Shown piece by piece: positions 50,092-62,247 of a stretch of DNA of 64,000 nt. This DNA comes from Metarhizium brunneum (Eukaryota > Ascomycota > Sordariomycetes > Hypocreales > Clavicipitaceae), in NCBI RefSeq assembly GCF_013426205.1, contig NC_089425.1:806001-870000 (forward strand), written 5' to 3'. A model generated the notes under the pieces. That model was not told the DNA's origin, ran no database searches, and saw only the letters and a list, made by a program, of their open reading frames with translations. Position numbers and translations under genes: made by a program. Position 1 is the first letter of the stretch. The number at the start of each line of letters is the position of its first letter.

Positions 50092-52456
50092 ATGAGTAGA
50101 GCTGATCAAGACATCGTCAGAGAGGGACAGCAAAGCCCCCGCCTTGCGCGGACCCGGTCTGGGCGGACGCGATCCAATCTAGAGGATACAGCGGAAGAAT
50201 TTACCGCTGGCAACGAACCTCCCCCACCACCTCAAACACGAGGTCGGAGGCGGGCCTCTCAAACGCAGGTCCTGCCAAACCAAGATTCCCGGAGAGCCCC
50301 TTCAAGACAAACTTCACAAAGAGAAGCAGGCCCAAGACCGACTACGCAAAGACAAGCCTCCCCGCAAAGAGATGCTGCCTCAAGAACACAAAGACAAGCT
50401 TCACAGAGAGAAGCCACTCCAAGGCAAGATCCACAGCGGCAACCCCCGCGAAGGCAAAATACCAATGGAAATAGCGCAGAGTCTGGGGATGCCAACGAAC
50501 AGGAGATCCTGATTGGCTTACAGACAAGTGGTGTCGATATGGATCGACCAACAACAGAAGCTTCCTCTGATACACGCGATCCAAGCCCTCAGCCAGACTC
50601 TCGTCCGGGACCATCCGGTTCAGGCGGGCGGCCCGCCCGACCCAGTGAATCGATCCCACGCGATCGCGGCCGCCAGCGTGACAGGCAACCCGCCGCGGAT
50701 GACAACCGAAGTCGTCGCAGGGGAAATGCTGCCAGCGATCCAAACCCACAGGGTCTCCACAGTGGGACAGACACGGAGCATTATGATGATGGCGATGGTG
50801 TCCCGACATTTGCTTCAGAAGGAGAATTTGAAAGCGACAATGGAGAAAGCGACGATGGCGAGCCGACATACGGGACTCTGGCTTTGGACGGCCAATTGCA
50901 GGAACGAAACGGGCGTCAGTACTTTAAAACTATTCATCCAGACACCGGCGACAGGGAAACGGCAAGAATTGAAGGAAAGGCCCCTAGCAAAAATATTGTT
51001 ATCTTCTCCACTCGTCCCCTAAAAGGTCACGGTTCTCGTCCTGCTTATGCTCGAAGGATGGCGGATGTAGGCCTGTCAGGTGTGGCCATTGATGAAATCC
51101 AGCCGATGAAAAAGGCTGAGTTTGCACAATTTAGAAGAGACGGACGTCTTGGCATCCTTCTCGTGGCATCTCTGTTGCCTGTGCCTGAGCCTCTCCAGCA
51201 ACATCCTATGACGTGGATCAAGCTACAGTCGGGAGACGACACAAAGTGGATAGCAAGGAGCACTTTTGTGGGTGGCTACAAAGAGGGCCAAGCTTTCATT
51301 AACAGGCACTACACCGCCACTGGTCAAGATCCTCCGCCTCAACCACTCCCTGTAGCGGAACGGCGGCGACTGCAGGCAGAGGGTCAGCAACTGCGGCGTA
51401 ATCCACGGCGTGCGGCACGACCAGAGCGGCCACCATCACCACCAGCCGGCTCATCCAGGCAAAACACACCACCCGTAGTTCGACGCACCCCAAGACGCAC
51501 AGCACGGGACAGTAGAACAAGCCAAGAACCCTCCACCAATGCACAGCGAGGCAACGGGTCGAGCCAGCAGCCATCGTCTCCTCGCAGTCCGTCGCCAAAC
51601 CGCCAACGATCTACCGACCAGGGCCGTGAAGAGTCTCGTCAACAGCCAAACACACGCCGACGTCCAAGTACTGGCCAACAATCAGGCACATTTCCTGAAG
51701 AGGTACGAGTCTGATACTTTCTAGTTGGAGCATACTAATACGAAGTTTTGGTAGTGGTTGAAAATTTACAACGAAGACCGACGCCCACCACCAACCTCTT
51801 GTAAAGTCTGTATAGAGACATCTCAACCTGAAATCAGCCTGCAATGTGGCTGTGCATTTCATCGCGGTTGTTTCGATCAAGGCCTAGATCCTGGCCGACA
51901 TCAACGTATCGGGATGCCAGGTTTTTGCTGTAGATTTTGCCGAGGCGGAAGCGAAAATTACTTTGCTCCCGTGGTCTATCTATGGTACAACGAGTTATAC
52001 CCGAATGTGAGACTTGCTGTAGCTAATTTCCGTGGCCAACTTTTCCCCTGGGAAGCGCCCAGCTGGAATTTTAGCGATGACCTTTTGTACCCTCCTGGAA
52101 CCACGGAGGAAAGAGAGTGCGGCATCTGCCAGTACGAAATAGAGATTGAGAATATGAACAGCTACGCCGCTGTGATCGCCAGTTGTAAGCATAAATTCCA
52201 TACGACTTGCCTTTCTAGATTGGTCATTTTCGAAGAACGTGGCGGTAGCCACCGGATGGGCCGCAGGGCGCGCTGTCCGATGTGCAGAGGAGCAATAGAC
52301 GAAGTCTTTACGGGCAGCGGAAAATGCAGGTATGGGGCGTGGGAGAGGATTAGGAATTCGCGCGGCTTACAGCGCATCATTTTCAATAGGTATTCGGAGG
52401 TAAGAGGTGATGAAGAAGAAATAAGTAGCCCTGAACGATTTCCGTACTCCGCCTGA
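50092..52456 (+). CDS. Double-RING protein with long disordered N-terminus
   Basis: Two-exon model: 50092-51702 and 51755-52456, intron 51703-51754 (GTACGA..GGTAG, branch ACTAAT), 770 residues. Residues 1-260 are Arg/Gln/Pro-rich and disordered. A compact region of about 150 residues (YGTLALDGQL to GGYKEGQAFINRH) is unknown. A second disordered stretch follows. The C-terminus has an RING-HC-like unit CKVC..CGCAFHRGC..CCRFC and a RING-H2 unit CGICQYEI..CKHKFHTTC..CPMC. Likely a ubiquitin ligase; target recognition by the disordered region is inference. Head-to-head with FRE (about 325 bp apart), suggesting a shared promoter. Confidence 0.75.
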
Positions 52457-52705
52457 TAGATAGCATAGCCAGATTGATCACACTTTTCATTCACACGTCC
52501 ATAAATAGTATAATGATATCGTCAGTTCAAATTGAGGGTTGTCCAGGCAATTATGTCTCGTTTATCATCTACAATCGAACTCCTTCAACCACCCAGCCGT
52601 GATCCTCTCCGTCCCGAGTCCTCTAATCCACAACTCCGTGGTTGAATTGCTATTTTGGTCGCATACTTGAAGGTGGTTCGGACTAACTCTGTGTTCGAAG
52701 ACAGC

Positions 52706-54173
52706 TTAGTGGATTGAAAATTGCTTGTTGATTGGTGTGGCCTTGGGTTTCGCCATTTTTACTTGTTTGTACAAGTTCCGGAGGCCACATTCGGAGCACA
52801 CACGCAGTCCAGGAGGTATGGCATCCTCTCCAGGGGGCAGAAAGTTTGTTGATATGGCATAGCCGTTGGTAAAATTAATAACGGCATGATACTGTCGAGG
52901 CTTGTCACCAGCAGGTCTCCAGGTCAGGTGCAACGTATGTCAAACTCAATTCCTCTGTCACGAAGGCTTGAAGGGGCAAACAGAAGGCAACAGTGACGTA
53001 CAAACTGGCCACACTTGTCTGGCCATTTACAAAATCCTCGAATTTCGCAGCATGGTGCTCTCGTATTAAAATCCATGCCTTCCAGCCAAATAACGTTAGG
53101 TTGCAAGACCATAAGCGTGCGTCCTCGTGATGAAATGCCGTGCCTGAGCCCCTTTCTCCAAGATGATCATAGACAGAATTCACACCCGCTATATTATTGA
53201 GCTTCGACAGTTCGGGCCCAGAGTTGGAGTAGATGATCGAAGCAAGTCGTAAGTCGTGGCCCAACGTAGTAAGTGAGGGAGGATTCAGGTGGGTCTTTTA
53301 CTGTTTGTTCCAAGTATTTACTGATGTGAAGTGACGGTCGATTGATTGGCGTAGAAGCATCTGGAAATTTAAATTGCCGTGGCCTCTGTCGCGATATATC
53401 CTTCACCAGCATGGTGCATCCTCGCATGTCATCAACAGGTTTGTACGTGACGAATAAGTGTGCATATTCTTGCTGAATGTCGAGTAGTTTGGCGACGTCC
53501 TTCCACTCAACTTGGTATAGATCCTGGATGGTAATTACGTTGGAGAACGAGTCAGACAGGGCGAGTTTAGAAAGGTTCTCAACCAGATTGCCGCCTATAT
53601 CTGCAACAGACATCGTCTGCAACAGACATCGTCTGCAACAGACATCGTCTGCAACAGACATCGTCTGCACCTGCCCAGAGGCGAATACAGGTGAATTGTT
53701 TCCCTCAGAAGTTGCCAACGACGTCAAAGGAGAGGCTGAAATCACCCCAGAATCTGTCTCCAATGAAGTTGGCGATACGGGCCTCGCAGTCGACTTTTCG
53801 CAAGAAGTGCCCTCTCTGAAACCATTTACCTGTTTTAGGGGATGGGTCGACTCCTGCGACCTGTCAGTGATGGCCAGAGCCGAGTGCCGATGTCCGAAAT
53901 TCGCCCGCTTTGCTCCTACGATGGAGTCCATCCGTTCATTTGGGAGTGGGTATTCGATTCCTGGGAAGAAATGGCTTTCTTGGTGTCTTCCACGTCACGA
54001 CTCAGCTCGGAACAGTTCTTCGTGTTGGTCTCCTACTCTGGGGTACGCAGCGGTCGTGATCTAGACTTGCGTTTTTGTCTCCCATGGCCTTTTGCCGCGA
54101 GGCATTCTAATTGATTTTGAACGCTTGTTAACAGGGATTCGAGTTTATTGATTTTGGCCTCGAGTTCAGTCAT
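52706..54173 (-). pseudogene. JmjC-domain protein, pseudogene with several frameshifts
   Basis: Fragments in order: coiled-coil start MTELEAKINKLESLL (ATG 54173), a middle part open 53931-53194, JmjC strand SGPELSKLNNIAGVNSVY and the metal motif GTAFHHED (about 53140), then QFVRHCCLLFAPSSL, PGDLLVT and finally KPRQYHAVINFTNGYAI with the distal His. Each lies in a different frame: an extra G near 53268 and shifts near 53020 and 52920, plus an in-frame stop. Fe/2-oxoglutarate ligands are still recognisable. A 16-bp minisatellite interrupts the middle part. Confidence 0.72.
53601..53664. repeat. 16-bp minisatellite in the JmjC pseudogene
   Basis: Four exact tandem copies of CTGCAACAGACATCGT. 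Sixteen is not a multiple of three, so each copy is read in a different frame and the number of copies decides the downstream frame. Confidence 0.95.
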
Positions 54174-54821
54174 TTTGTTGGCTGATGAAGATAGAAGCCA
54201 GTGTTTGAGAGCTGAGTTGACTGGGGCTGAAAATGATTAAACCTAGGTGGACGTTTAGAGGTTGTGGTGCTGGTAACTAGGTGTTAGGATCCACCATGGC
54301 CCAAGTGCACCAGCCACCTGCCTTTGCAAAACGGCGCCAAATCCATGACCCAGTTCTCCTGACCCGGAATCTGAGATTTTATTTTGCGCTCCGAGAATCC
54401 TACTCAAAACTGGTCGATAGTGGATTCACCAGGCCTTCGGAACACGCGAGGTTTGGCCCAGAATTACTGACCCACAGCCGCGATGCGAATTGGGCCATCG
54501 AGTGCAATCGGCCGTGGCCGGCCAGCCTCCTGTATCTGAACATCGCAGTCAGCATCGTCTGCAAGTTAATCGTCCCCAATACTTGAAGGACGCAAGGCTG
54601 AGAGCAGTATTGACGGTTCGTATACAAAGTAAGTTGAACGAATGGGGTCTACATAAACGGGACTAAGTTTGATCATATTCTTTCAACTAAACAGATAGTT
54701 ATTATACCCCCACACCAGTACTTTATCCTCACTGGGGGAAGAGTTGCAATTCCTATATCCTATTCTTGCTCCAATCTTAGACACGTCATACTCTGCTAAA
54801 GCCTAGGTCGCTGGAATGGAT

Positions 54822-56053
54822 TCATTCCGTTCTGTTGTACGGCAAGTCTCGTTCGAATGATTGCCCAACTCGACCATTTCCGTGCATGTCTAAGCGTCCC
54901 CTTTTTCGTGGCAGCGTGAGACTGGGAAGAGTGCTCTTGCTGCTTGGAGTTTGAGCGCCCAACTCAGCAGCCTGTGGATTACGCCTATTAAGTTCTTGAA
55001 AAATATCCTTGCCTCTGTTAGTTCCGAATATGTTGTTCAGTAGAACGGGTTGCGGTACCAGAATTGGTGGAATGGTTACCCAGTCGAGTTTCTTTTCATG
55101 TTCGGACTCAATGAAATGCACGCGTTGGAAAACTCCAAGATAGTCCTTCTCAATTAACTCCTTGTCATATGCAAACGGACGGAGAGGTTGGCTGTCTGTA
55201 TTCGGTGTTGCAGCTTCTACGTAGCTCGTCTCTGTAGCTACGTTCTTGCATGTTATCTTATGTGTGCAAGTCGCAACACATGGAGGAACGTTAGCACATG
55301 GCATACCATTGCAGTTCCTCATGATTGCAAGTTGCGGTCTATGAGAGGCTGTATAGCGTCTCTTGGATTGTTTTCTCCTAGGCCAGTCCTCGTTATCATA
55401 CTCCGCTAAGGCCTCAAGGCTCCCAGGATCATAATTGCTATCGTCCGCATCTTCGACTTCGCTGTCGTTGTCAGCTTTGGTTCGCCCGTCGAGCCCTACA
55501 TCGAGATTGACGGATCTATAAGAAGCCAGAGCCTCAGATTTGTTAATGCTTTGCTGATGCGCTATTTAAGGACACAAGTTAGCTAGACTAGCTATAGCTG
55601 CTCCGGACTGAGACACTTACATCGCACGTCTTCTCGAGAGGTTCTGAACTTCACCGCCATGGGGTAATTACAGACTTTCTTTCCGTCACAGAACTCACTC
55701 AAGGGTTTAAAATATTTTGTTTCCACCCATTCGTACCAAGACGTTGCCCTGCCAAAGAACATGACGGGATGTTGCTGGTGACTGCTTGCCTGATACTCCT
55801 CATTCGTTCGAATAACTCTGTCTGCGTTGTTACAGGTGTAACCCTTTGGACAGAGTTTCCATAGCATTGTATCCCACATTGTGCCCTTAAGGCCAATCTC
55901 TAGAAAGTCTCCGAGGGGGAGGGCCATGGCTGCGTAAACCTTGTTCCTCCGTTCTATCGCATATAGCGACCCTTCAGTAGGTGCCTGCAGTAGTTGAGAT
56001 GTTGAGTTTTCGCGGGATAGTTGTAGTGGATGAGCCTCCCATGGTCGCTTCAT
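54822..56053 (-). CDS. Hypothetical protein, two exons
   Basis: Model 56053-55621 and 55561-54822, intron 55620-55562 (GTAAGT..AAATAG with branch GCTAAC), 390 residues; the phases match exactly. The N-terminal half is globular with TSWYEWVETKYFKPLSEFCD and KVCNYPMAVKFRTSRED. The middle is acidic (DNDSEVEDADDSNYDPGS), followed by a basic patch and a Cys-rich CANVPPCVATC. No family recognised. Fully open, so probably functional. Confidence 0.6.
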
Positions 56054-58084
56054 TTTTGCCGCAGTAATTTTTGTCTATTTTGGAGATGGAAGACTGTAGT
56101 GTCGTAGGCTGGACGATCAGTATTCTAGGTCGTTGTTGGTCGATGTACCTGCTGTCATATATTTGGCCACTTCGTTTCATCGGCTACAAGGCACAAAATA
56201 TTGTGGCCTCACCCAAACGCGTCAGGAGTTATTGTAAGCCGGGTAATGCATTGTAATGCAATGTCTAAGCCGGGCAAAGCACAGCTATGCTGCTAGCTTG
56301 CCGCTCTTATGAAACATGACATGTTGCGATTGGAGTATAATCGGCGTAGATGGTGTCTGCATTATGAACAGCGGTCGCCTACCAAAAGCCACAACTGGTG
56401 CCACTAGAGGGCAGCAAGCTACTTCAGTCTCAGAAAGGAGAAGGCACAAAGTTTGGTTGGATGCGTTTCAATGAGGCAGCTGTTGATTATTTGATTTGCG
56501 AACAGCTCGCGCCAGGATCCTCATGCCGTTGTTGGCCTACCCATGCCGAACCCTTTACACAAGGTGGGAAATTAGGACTCTGTTACATTCGCTACGTAAA
56601 ATCGCAGCGTCTGCAGGCATCTTTGTTTCTCGTTTAGAAGCCCTTTTTTAAGATACACCCCCGGTGTGGCTTCCCTGTTGTTTTGAGGCTACATGGCACA
56701 CCTGGCAAGACGGTGAAGGGGGAATGGGCAACCCAGAAGCTGTCACTTCTGAGTATGGCGGCGGAAGTTTCGGAGCTTCAGATTGTTGAACTGTTTTAGA
56801 TGCCTTACTAGCCGCAGTAGCCGTTGTTAAGTACAAGGATTCACTGCGGGCATGGGGGGTTTGAAGGGATTTTGAGTGAGCGGCTGTCTAGTGTACATGG
56901 AGTCTATGATGGGTCGACGGTCTTCCAACACCACATGAAGTAAGTCATATTGAGCCGCATGGCGCTACCTACTATAGACGGCCAGCTATCTGGCATGTTT
57001 TGACGTAGTGTAAGTAAAAAGATGCTAACAGCGCGAAATATAGTAAGACGAATGGCCCTCTACGCGATATCCGTAACTCTGGTATGCATTGTGCGAGTAA
57101 AGGCCGCTCGGTGTCGAATTGAGAATCACATTTTTCAGCCAGCAGCCGAAGGATCTTCAGTTAACAAAGGAATAGGCTGCTGGGCCTAGCTGCACCAACG
57201 TCGCTGCCCGACATTGGACGCGTAGCAAATTAATATTCCTTTGCGGAAGAAAGGGGCGATACGAGACTGCAGTATTTCTGGGCTCGCAAATTACCTACCA
57301 ATCACTTAAACAGATAGACGGTAGACTAAATTATGCAAGTCTTTGTATTCAGAAGTGAGCTAGCACGGGCCAAGACGAAACAGCCTTGTTCAAATCTTCA
57401 TGTTCTGGGATAAGCTGGGATAAGAAGGGTACGATCCCTGCACCACCCGCTCCTAATGCCAAAGGAAGGGATATCACCAGCAACTGCGGGAGACCATACC
57501 TTCTAGATACTCTTGCCTGATCTCACAAAGTCCTTGGGGGTTAGTTCCAGAGACAGGACATTAAGCACAGGTAACTGGCCGTGGGAATTCGTATCTTGAA
57601 AGCAAAACTTGGGCTTTGTTCTGAACACAGATCACCAGTAAGTACTAGCTTGGAACTGCGTGACCTTCTTACGAGAAACCGGCGCTATGGTGGCCGGACT
57701 GACAGGTAACGCATAAGGTTATTACTGCAATCGCAGTCCCACCAGTAAGGGATTGAAGACGTAGTGTTTGCAGAGATGTGAGACCATTAGATGGCATCAT
57801 AATTCAACTGCCACAAGCTCATGTGTTACATTCGAGGTTGCCAAAGATTTCGAAGCGATTGAATGCATCTATCTCTTAGATTGGGCCACCTAGTCTCAAA
57901 CCAAAATAGGACTCTTTATAATAGCATCTAAAGCTTGGTCCGACTCTGAATATTAATCCACCGGCTGCATCTCAAAATGTTGATGTTGAAGCAAACGAAA
58001 GCAGTTGAAACGCCTGCGGGTGATGAATTGCTCAATCTCACAAGATCTTAGTCCATCTTTCCCACCATTATGTTGTAGCATGGA
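56054..58084. other. Gap: no gene recognised
   Basis: About 2 kb. The only candidates are a 79-codon ORF (56398-56637, plus) and a 62-codon proline-rich ORF (56648-56836, minus, LPPPYSEV); neither has supporting features. No repeat or LTR signature seen. Confidence 0.4.
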
Positions 58085-58863
58085 TTATTCTGGGTGGGAA
58101 AAATCAGTGATAGAATCATCGTCGGCATGTTGTCTAGACAGGTATTTGGGCTCGACGCTGCCTTCACCACAGGCAAGCTCTTGCCCAAGCGCGCCTCCGT
58201 TGCCGGCCTCACTTGGCATTATGTGGCCACCGGAAGTTCTGTTTAGGTACCCAGAATGATAGATTTCTAAAGCCTCCGCGTAATGATCGAAACTGAGTGA
58301 CTTCATTGCAGACAGAATATCTTCTCCTTTCATAGTATTTCGTTTCTGGGCTGAGGCCTTTTCGCAAGCTGGTCGCCAAGAGTCGTTTAGTAAGCTTGCC
58401 ATCAAGAATAAATGGTATCATTTAGCTGGCATGGTGATCACTGCCACCTCGCGAGCAGGTTCCCAATCGACTCACCCTCAGAAGTAATGAATGAAATGAA
58501 TTCGCTAACGCATTGCTGGACACACACCTTGGCCTCCTTGGAAAACCTCGCATTTTCCGGTAGGGCCTTCTTCATAATTCTACCGACTAAAGCAAAAGCG
58601 CAAATATTAGCATCGACTGAAACCTTCTGTTTGTCTGCTTTAACACAATACCTTGCTCTATTTGTATCATGTAACAAGAGTGCGTTCATGACACATGAGA
58701 GACCAGATGGGAATACACAAGCCATCCGAGAGACTATGATTGAGATTGTTAAGGACGATCAATACTCACTATTGTGTAAAGGCAAATTTAAATCCTGCTC
58801 TTGCAGCTTTTTGTCGTCGCTAGCTGCGCGGCTATTCGTTTGTAACTGTGGATTGTCCTTCAT
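58085..58863 (-). CDS. NF-YB/HAP3-like CCAAT-binding histone-fold subunit
   Basis: Three-exon model: 58863-58770, 58586-58476, 58368-58085 (162 residues). Introns GTGAGT..GCTTTAG (183 nt, branch GCTAAT) and GTGAGT..CGACCAG (107 nt, branch ACTAAAC) join in phase. The splice yields the HAP3 core: [35 protein letters not shown] and [20 protein letters not shown], nearly collinear with the canonical LPxANVxRIMKxxLPxNAK..TVNGEDILxAM. The tail has no recognised motif. It would pair with NF-YC and bind CCAAT; as an accessory paralogue it could modulate the core complex. The usual HAP3 is expected elsewhere in the genome. Confidence 0.8.
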
Positions 58864-59786
58864 CCTCTCTGTCTCTAGTGACTACATTTGGTGACATTAA
58901 ATCATGTAAGTTGGAGTGCAGTCTATTTATCTTAATCATCGCCTGCCAGAATATAAGAGGCAGGGAAACGGCTTTCGTCTCTTGTATCCCTGATAGCCGT
59001 ACGGAACCTGCTCCAGGAGTGTGTGGCATGAGGCAAAGGTCAGTATTAAGCCTTGGGCATGCCGGGTATGGCATCGACTAGCAAACTGTGATGCATTTAT
59101 TTCAAGCGGTGTGACCAACGTAAGGCAATTTCGCATCTTCCCTCGCTACAGTTCCAACCCCTGCGACCGGAACACATCCTGTGTGTTAGTTCTTTCCCAT
59201 GCCAGTGCATTTTCAGAGGGAAAGACAACTACCTGACAGCCGAAGTGGCACAAATGATTCTATACAGATAGGTTATTTGCCGACGTTCCTTACATGTCTC
59301 GACTGAGCCGATGAATTTAGACTGAAAGTGGTAAAGAATTCACTTCACAAAACATAATGCGCTTATAGTCAGGGATACAATGATAAGACATCTTGAGGCA
59401 GTATGTGAAAGCCGGTGAAGCCACTTTGACAGGTCAATACCTGTTCGCAGAAAATTGTTTGGCTTCATCGGCGTCTCCCACGGACCAGTCATGCCTACAC
59501 ATAATCACAAGTAACCACATATCAGAGCGGAGGTGTTCAACGCCTCAGGAGAGTGAGAGTGGTCCAACGTGATGAGATGTATTGATCAACCTTGTACCGA
59601 TAACATCTATCTGTAGCCCGAGACAGACCGAAGAATTTCCCATCAATAGGCCTACTCCATTCCTGCGTCTTATGACGTTGCGTCTCTCTGCTTTTCGCTG
59701 CTCAAACTAGATTGGAATAGGACGATACTCCAAAAAAGAATTACCAAGAAGAAAACCTTCCGGAACCCCGGCTGTAGATGTCTCAA
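58864..59786. other. Gap: promoter of the NF-YB gene, otherwise nothing
   Basis: No ORF with a domain and no repeat signature; several overlapping ORFs under 80 codons only. Confidence 0.4.
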
Positions 59787-60113
59787 CTATTGTGAGATTA
59801 TAGAGTGCGATGTCACAAGAAACACAACCTCATCTAGGTCATACTCCAATGAGGGTAAGCCGTTCTCCTTAATGTTGTAAAAGTAGACTCCATCACCTTT
59901 CAATCCGACTTCCTCAATGTCGAAATTCAAGTTCTCAACACTTCCCTTGGATAGGACCCCGGCGAGGATGCCGCGGGCCTGACTGATCATTTCCTCGGGA
60001 TTCGTGCTATAGACACCTTTCCCCAGGATTTTGCCAGATTTCTTATGTAGAGTAAAATGCACAGTCAGTCGGACAGATTGAGGGTGCTGACGCGGAGCAT
60101 TTTCTGCAGCCAT
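59787..60113 (-). CDS. Small hypothetical protein
   Basis: 108 residues, ATG at 60113 in good context, single exon. Strand-rich pattern (VRLTVHFTLHKKSGKILGKG, GVYFYNIKENGLPSLEYDLD) ending in a hydrophobic VVFLVTSHSII. No signal peptide or cysteine. No family recognised. Confidence 0.5.
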   Translation of the reverse strand: MAAENAPRQHPQSVRLTVHFTLHKKSGKILGKGVYSTNPEEMISQARGILAGVLSKGSVENLNFDIEEVGLKGDGVYFYNIKENGLPSLEYDLDEVVFLVTSHSIISQ

Positions 60114-62247
60114 GGTGTCGTGTCGGCAGACGCATGTGGTTTACCGAAATGAGAAGCCAGAAACTGATAAAGTAGTATGGGGCATCAAGAGGGCACAAGC
60201 CAATATAGATTGATATGTAAGCTTTTGAAAACAGTGTGATGATTCTCTTTGGAATACGACCTTTCTTGCAAAGATGCGCTGCATTTTATATCTTAACCCC
60301 CCAAGCCAAGGTGGAAATTTTCGATGTCCTCCGCTCCACCACATGTCATAAGAAACACACAGGGTCAAGTGACAAATTAAACAGGCGTCCAAGAAAGCAA
60401 GGGGGCGGTCAGTTACTTCTGTCCTTTCCCGCTTGATGCTACTCGGATTCAGACCCTCGTAAAACAAGTAATGAGCCTGACGCCTCCTCGCTTACATCTA
60501 AAGAGAGGCGCTACGAAAAGTGCCGTCCACACAAGCAGTCCTACTGTACTCTTCCAAGCTGGTCATCGATACGTAGATTGAGCTGCCAAAGGTCACATAG
60601 ACGCTTGCATGAATGTGACGGTGTGACAGTACTAGTTGTCACTTGCCAAATCATTTCCTCACTTGAGACCTCATTTGCGAGTCTTGCACACAACCAGATG
60701 GTTTTTGGTCTAAGCAGAAATTCAAGGCGTTACATTAATACAAAACTACATCCCCCCTGTGCTGCCAACCGCCATTTGGGTTCCTCATTACTTATGCAGA
60801 CCCCTTATTGCCCCTATAGTGATACAAACCCGCGGAGCAGGTTGTCGACGCGAGACTATAGCCATATCCAACCAAGACAACTCCGGTACATCCATGTAGA
60901 TGCAAGTGGCACGTCTAGACTAGGCGACTCCATTTTATGCACTTTTCATCACATCAGCTGCGTCCTCTGCAACCGGCAATGTTACCTCCACAGCTCCATG
61001 AAACAAGCTGTGTGCATATACCTACAAAGGAGGTGTGATGCGCCAGCTCAACAATCATCTTCATTCCAATTCTGATGTGATTGTCATTCCAGCTTACCTT
61101 CCCGATTGTTCCATTCTTAGCCCGCATGAGGCTTCACCGGTCGTCTGTATTTGTCAACAAGGCGATGATGCATACCGCCAATCCTGTCCACGCCCTCGAG
61201 TCACCTTGGCCTCGGAGGCTCCTGATGTGGAATGTGGCAGGCAAGGATCCACTCGAATGAGGCTGTAGTATCAGTAGTCGTATTGTAAGCTCCATTGTTC
61301 CAGATATGACGGTATGTGTAATGCATCGTGGTAGTTGTTCAAAAGGGCCTGGCCGTCCAAATGAGTGTGATAGCAGAAGCAGAACCGCTACGATATTGTG
61401 CTTGACTGAAGCGGCTATGTGGCTATATGCGGGTCCTGTGGTAGCAATAAGGTAGGCACCACCCCAGACTTCCAACCCCAGACACGGTGGTCGGTGAGAA
61501 ATGAGCGACCGGTACAAAAAATCGTGGCACTGGTACTGCCCACGGGAGGACTTGAAGACTTGAAGACTTGAAGACTTGACAACGGGAATAGGTATGGTTG
61601 TGGTTTCACGTATGAATCGAAGATTCTCGGCTCTTAAATTCGGGGGGTGGCTATGTTGTCATTGAACTTGCTTCTATTCAATTCTGGCTGGCAGCTCTCA
61701 TACATATATATACCTAGTGGCACGGCCCGTGCCACTAGGCAGCTACTTTTCCGCGAGTCATGTCTGGTACATGACACTCGCACCAAGTCAACAGGCTAGA
61801 GCTGTCTTTAACATTCTCTGCGACAAACTTCGCAGGCTGCTCGGTCACCCGACATGTTGGCGATCGCAGTTGTAGGTGAGCAAATCTTGGTGGGTTTGCT
61901 GAAATCATACCAATAATAGTATAGAGTAATCACGTAGACTGCTCCAATTTTTTTTCCTACATACAGTCCCGAGTCGTGAAGCTAAATCCCTATTTATACC
62001 AATATGTCTAGTATGTTATCAATCAGTGGGTGAGTGGCCGACACCGTAGGATGCAACACCATTCTTGAAAACCTTGTTTGGAGAACAGTTGCCTCGTAAC
62101 AACAATGAATCCCTACTCTTTTAAACACATTATCTGATATCCCTCCACAGTGTTTTGTCAGGTATGACTGCCAGTACTTTCCCGGCCATGGAGGTTGGCC
62201 TAGTTGGGGATTATTTCCCTATTTTTACAATGTTCACCGGATGCTGG
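60114..62247. other. Gap: repeats but no gene recognised
   Basis: Contains an 8-bp minisatellite GACTTGAA x4 (61549-61580) and a perfect hairpin (61713-61739). Overlapping ORFs up to 165 codons (60578-61075) lack any domain or codon signal I can defend. Confidence 0.4.
61713..61739. repeat. Perfect 13-bp inverted repeat (hairpin)
   Basis: CCTAGTGGCACGG, one C, CCGTGCCACTAGG, preceded by TACATATATATA. Stable stem; could be a terminator-like or cruciform sequence, or a transposon end. Confidence 0.85.

Noticed and set aside
53603..53667. CRISPR-like repeat
   Set aside because: The copies are strictly tandem with no spacers; it is a minisatellite in a eukaryotic genome.
56648..56836. 62-codon proline-rich ORF containing LPPPYSEV
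   Set aside because: A PPxY motif alone is too weak and no upstream exon could be found.
60578..61075. 165-codon plus-strand ORF
   Set aside because: No domain, no splice or start support, translation rich in rare combinations; most likely chance.
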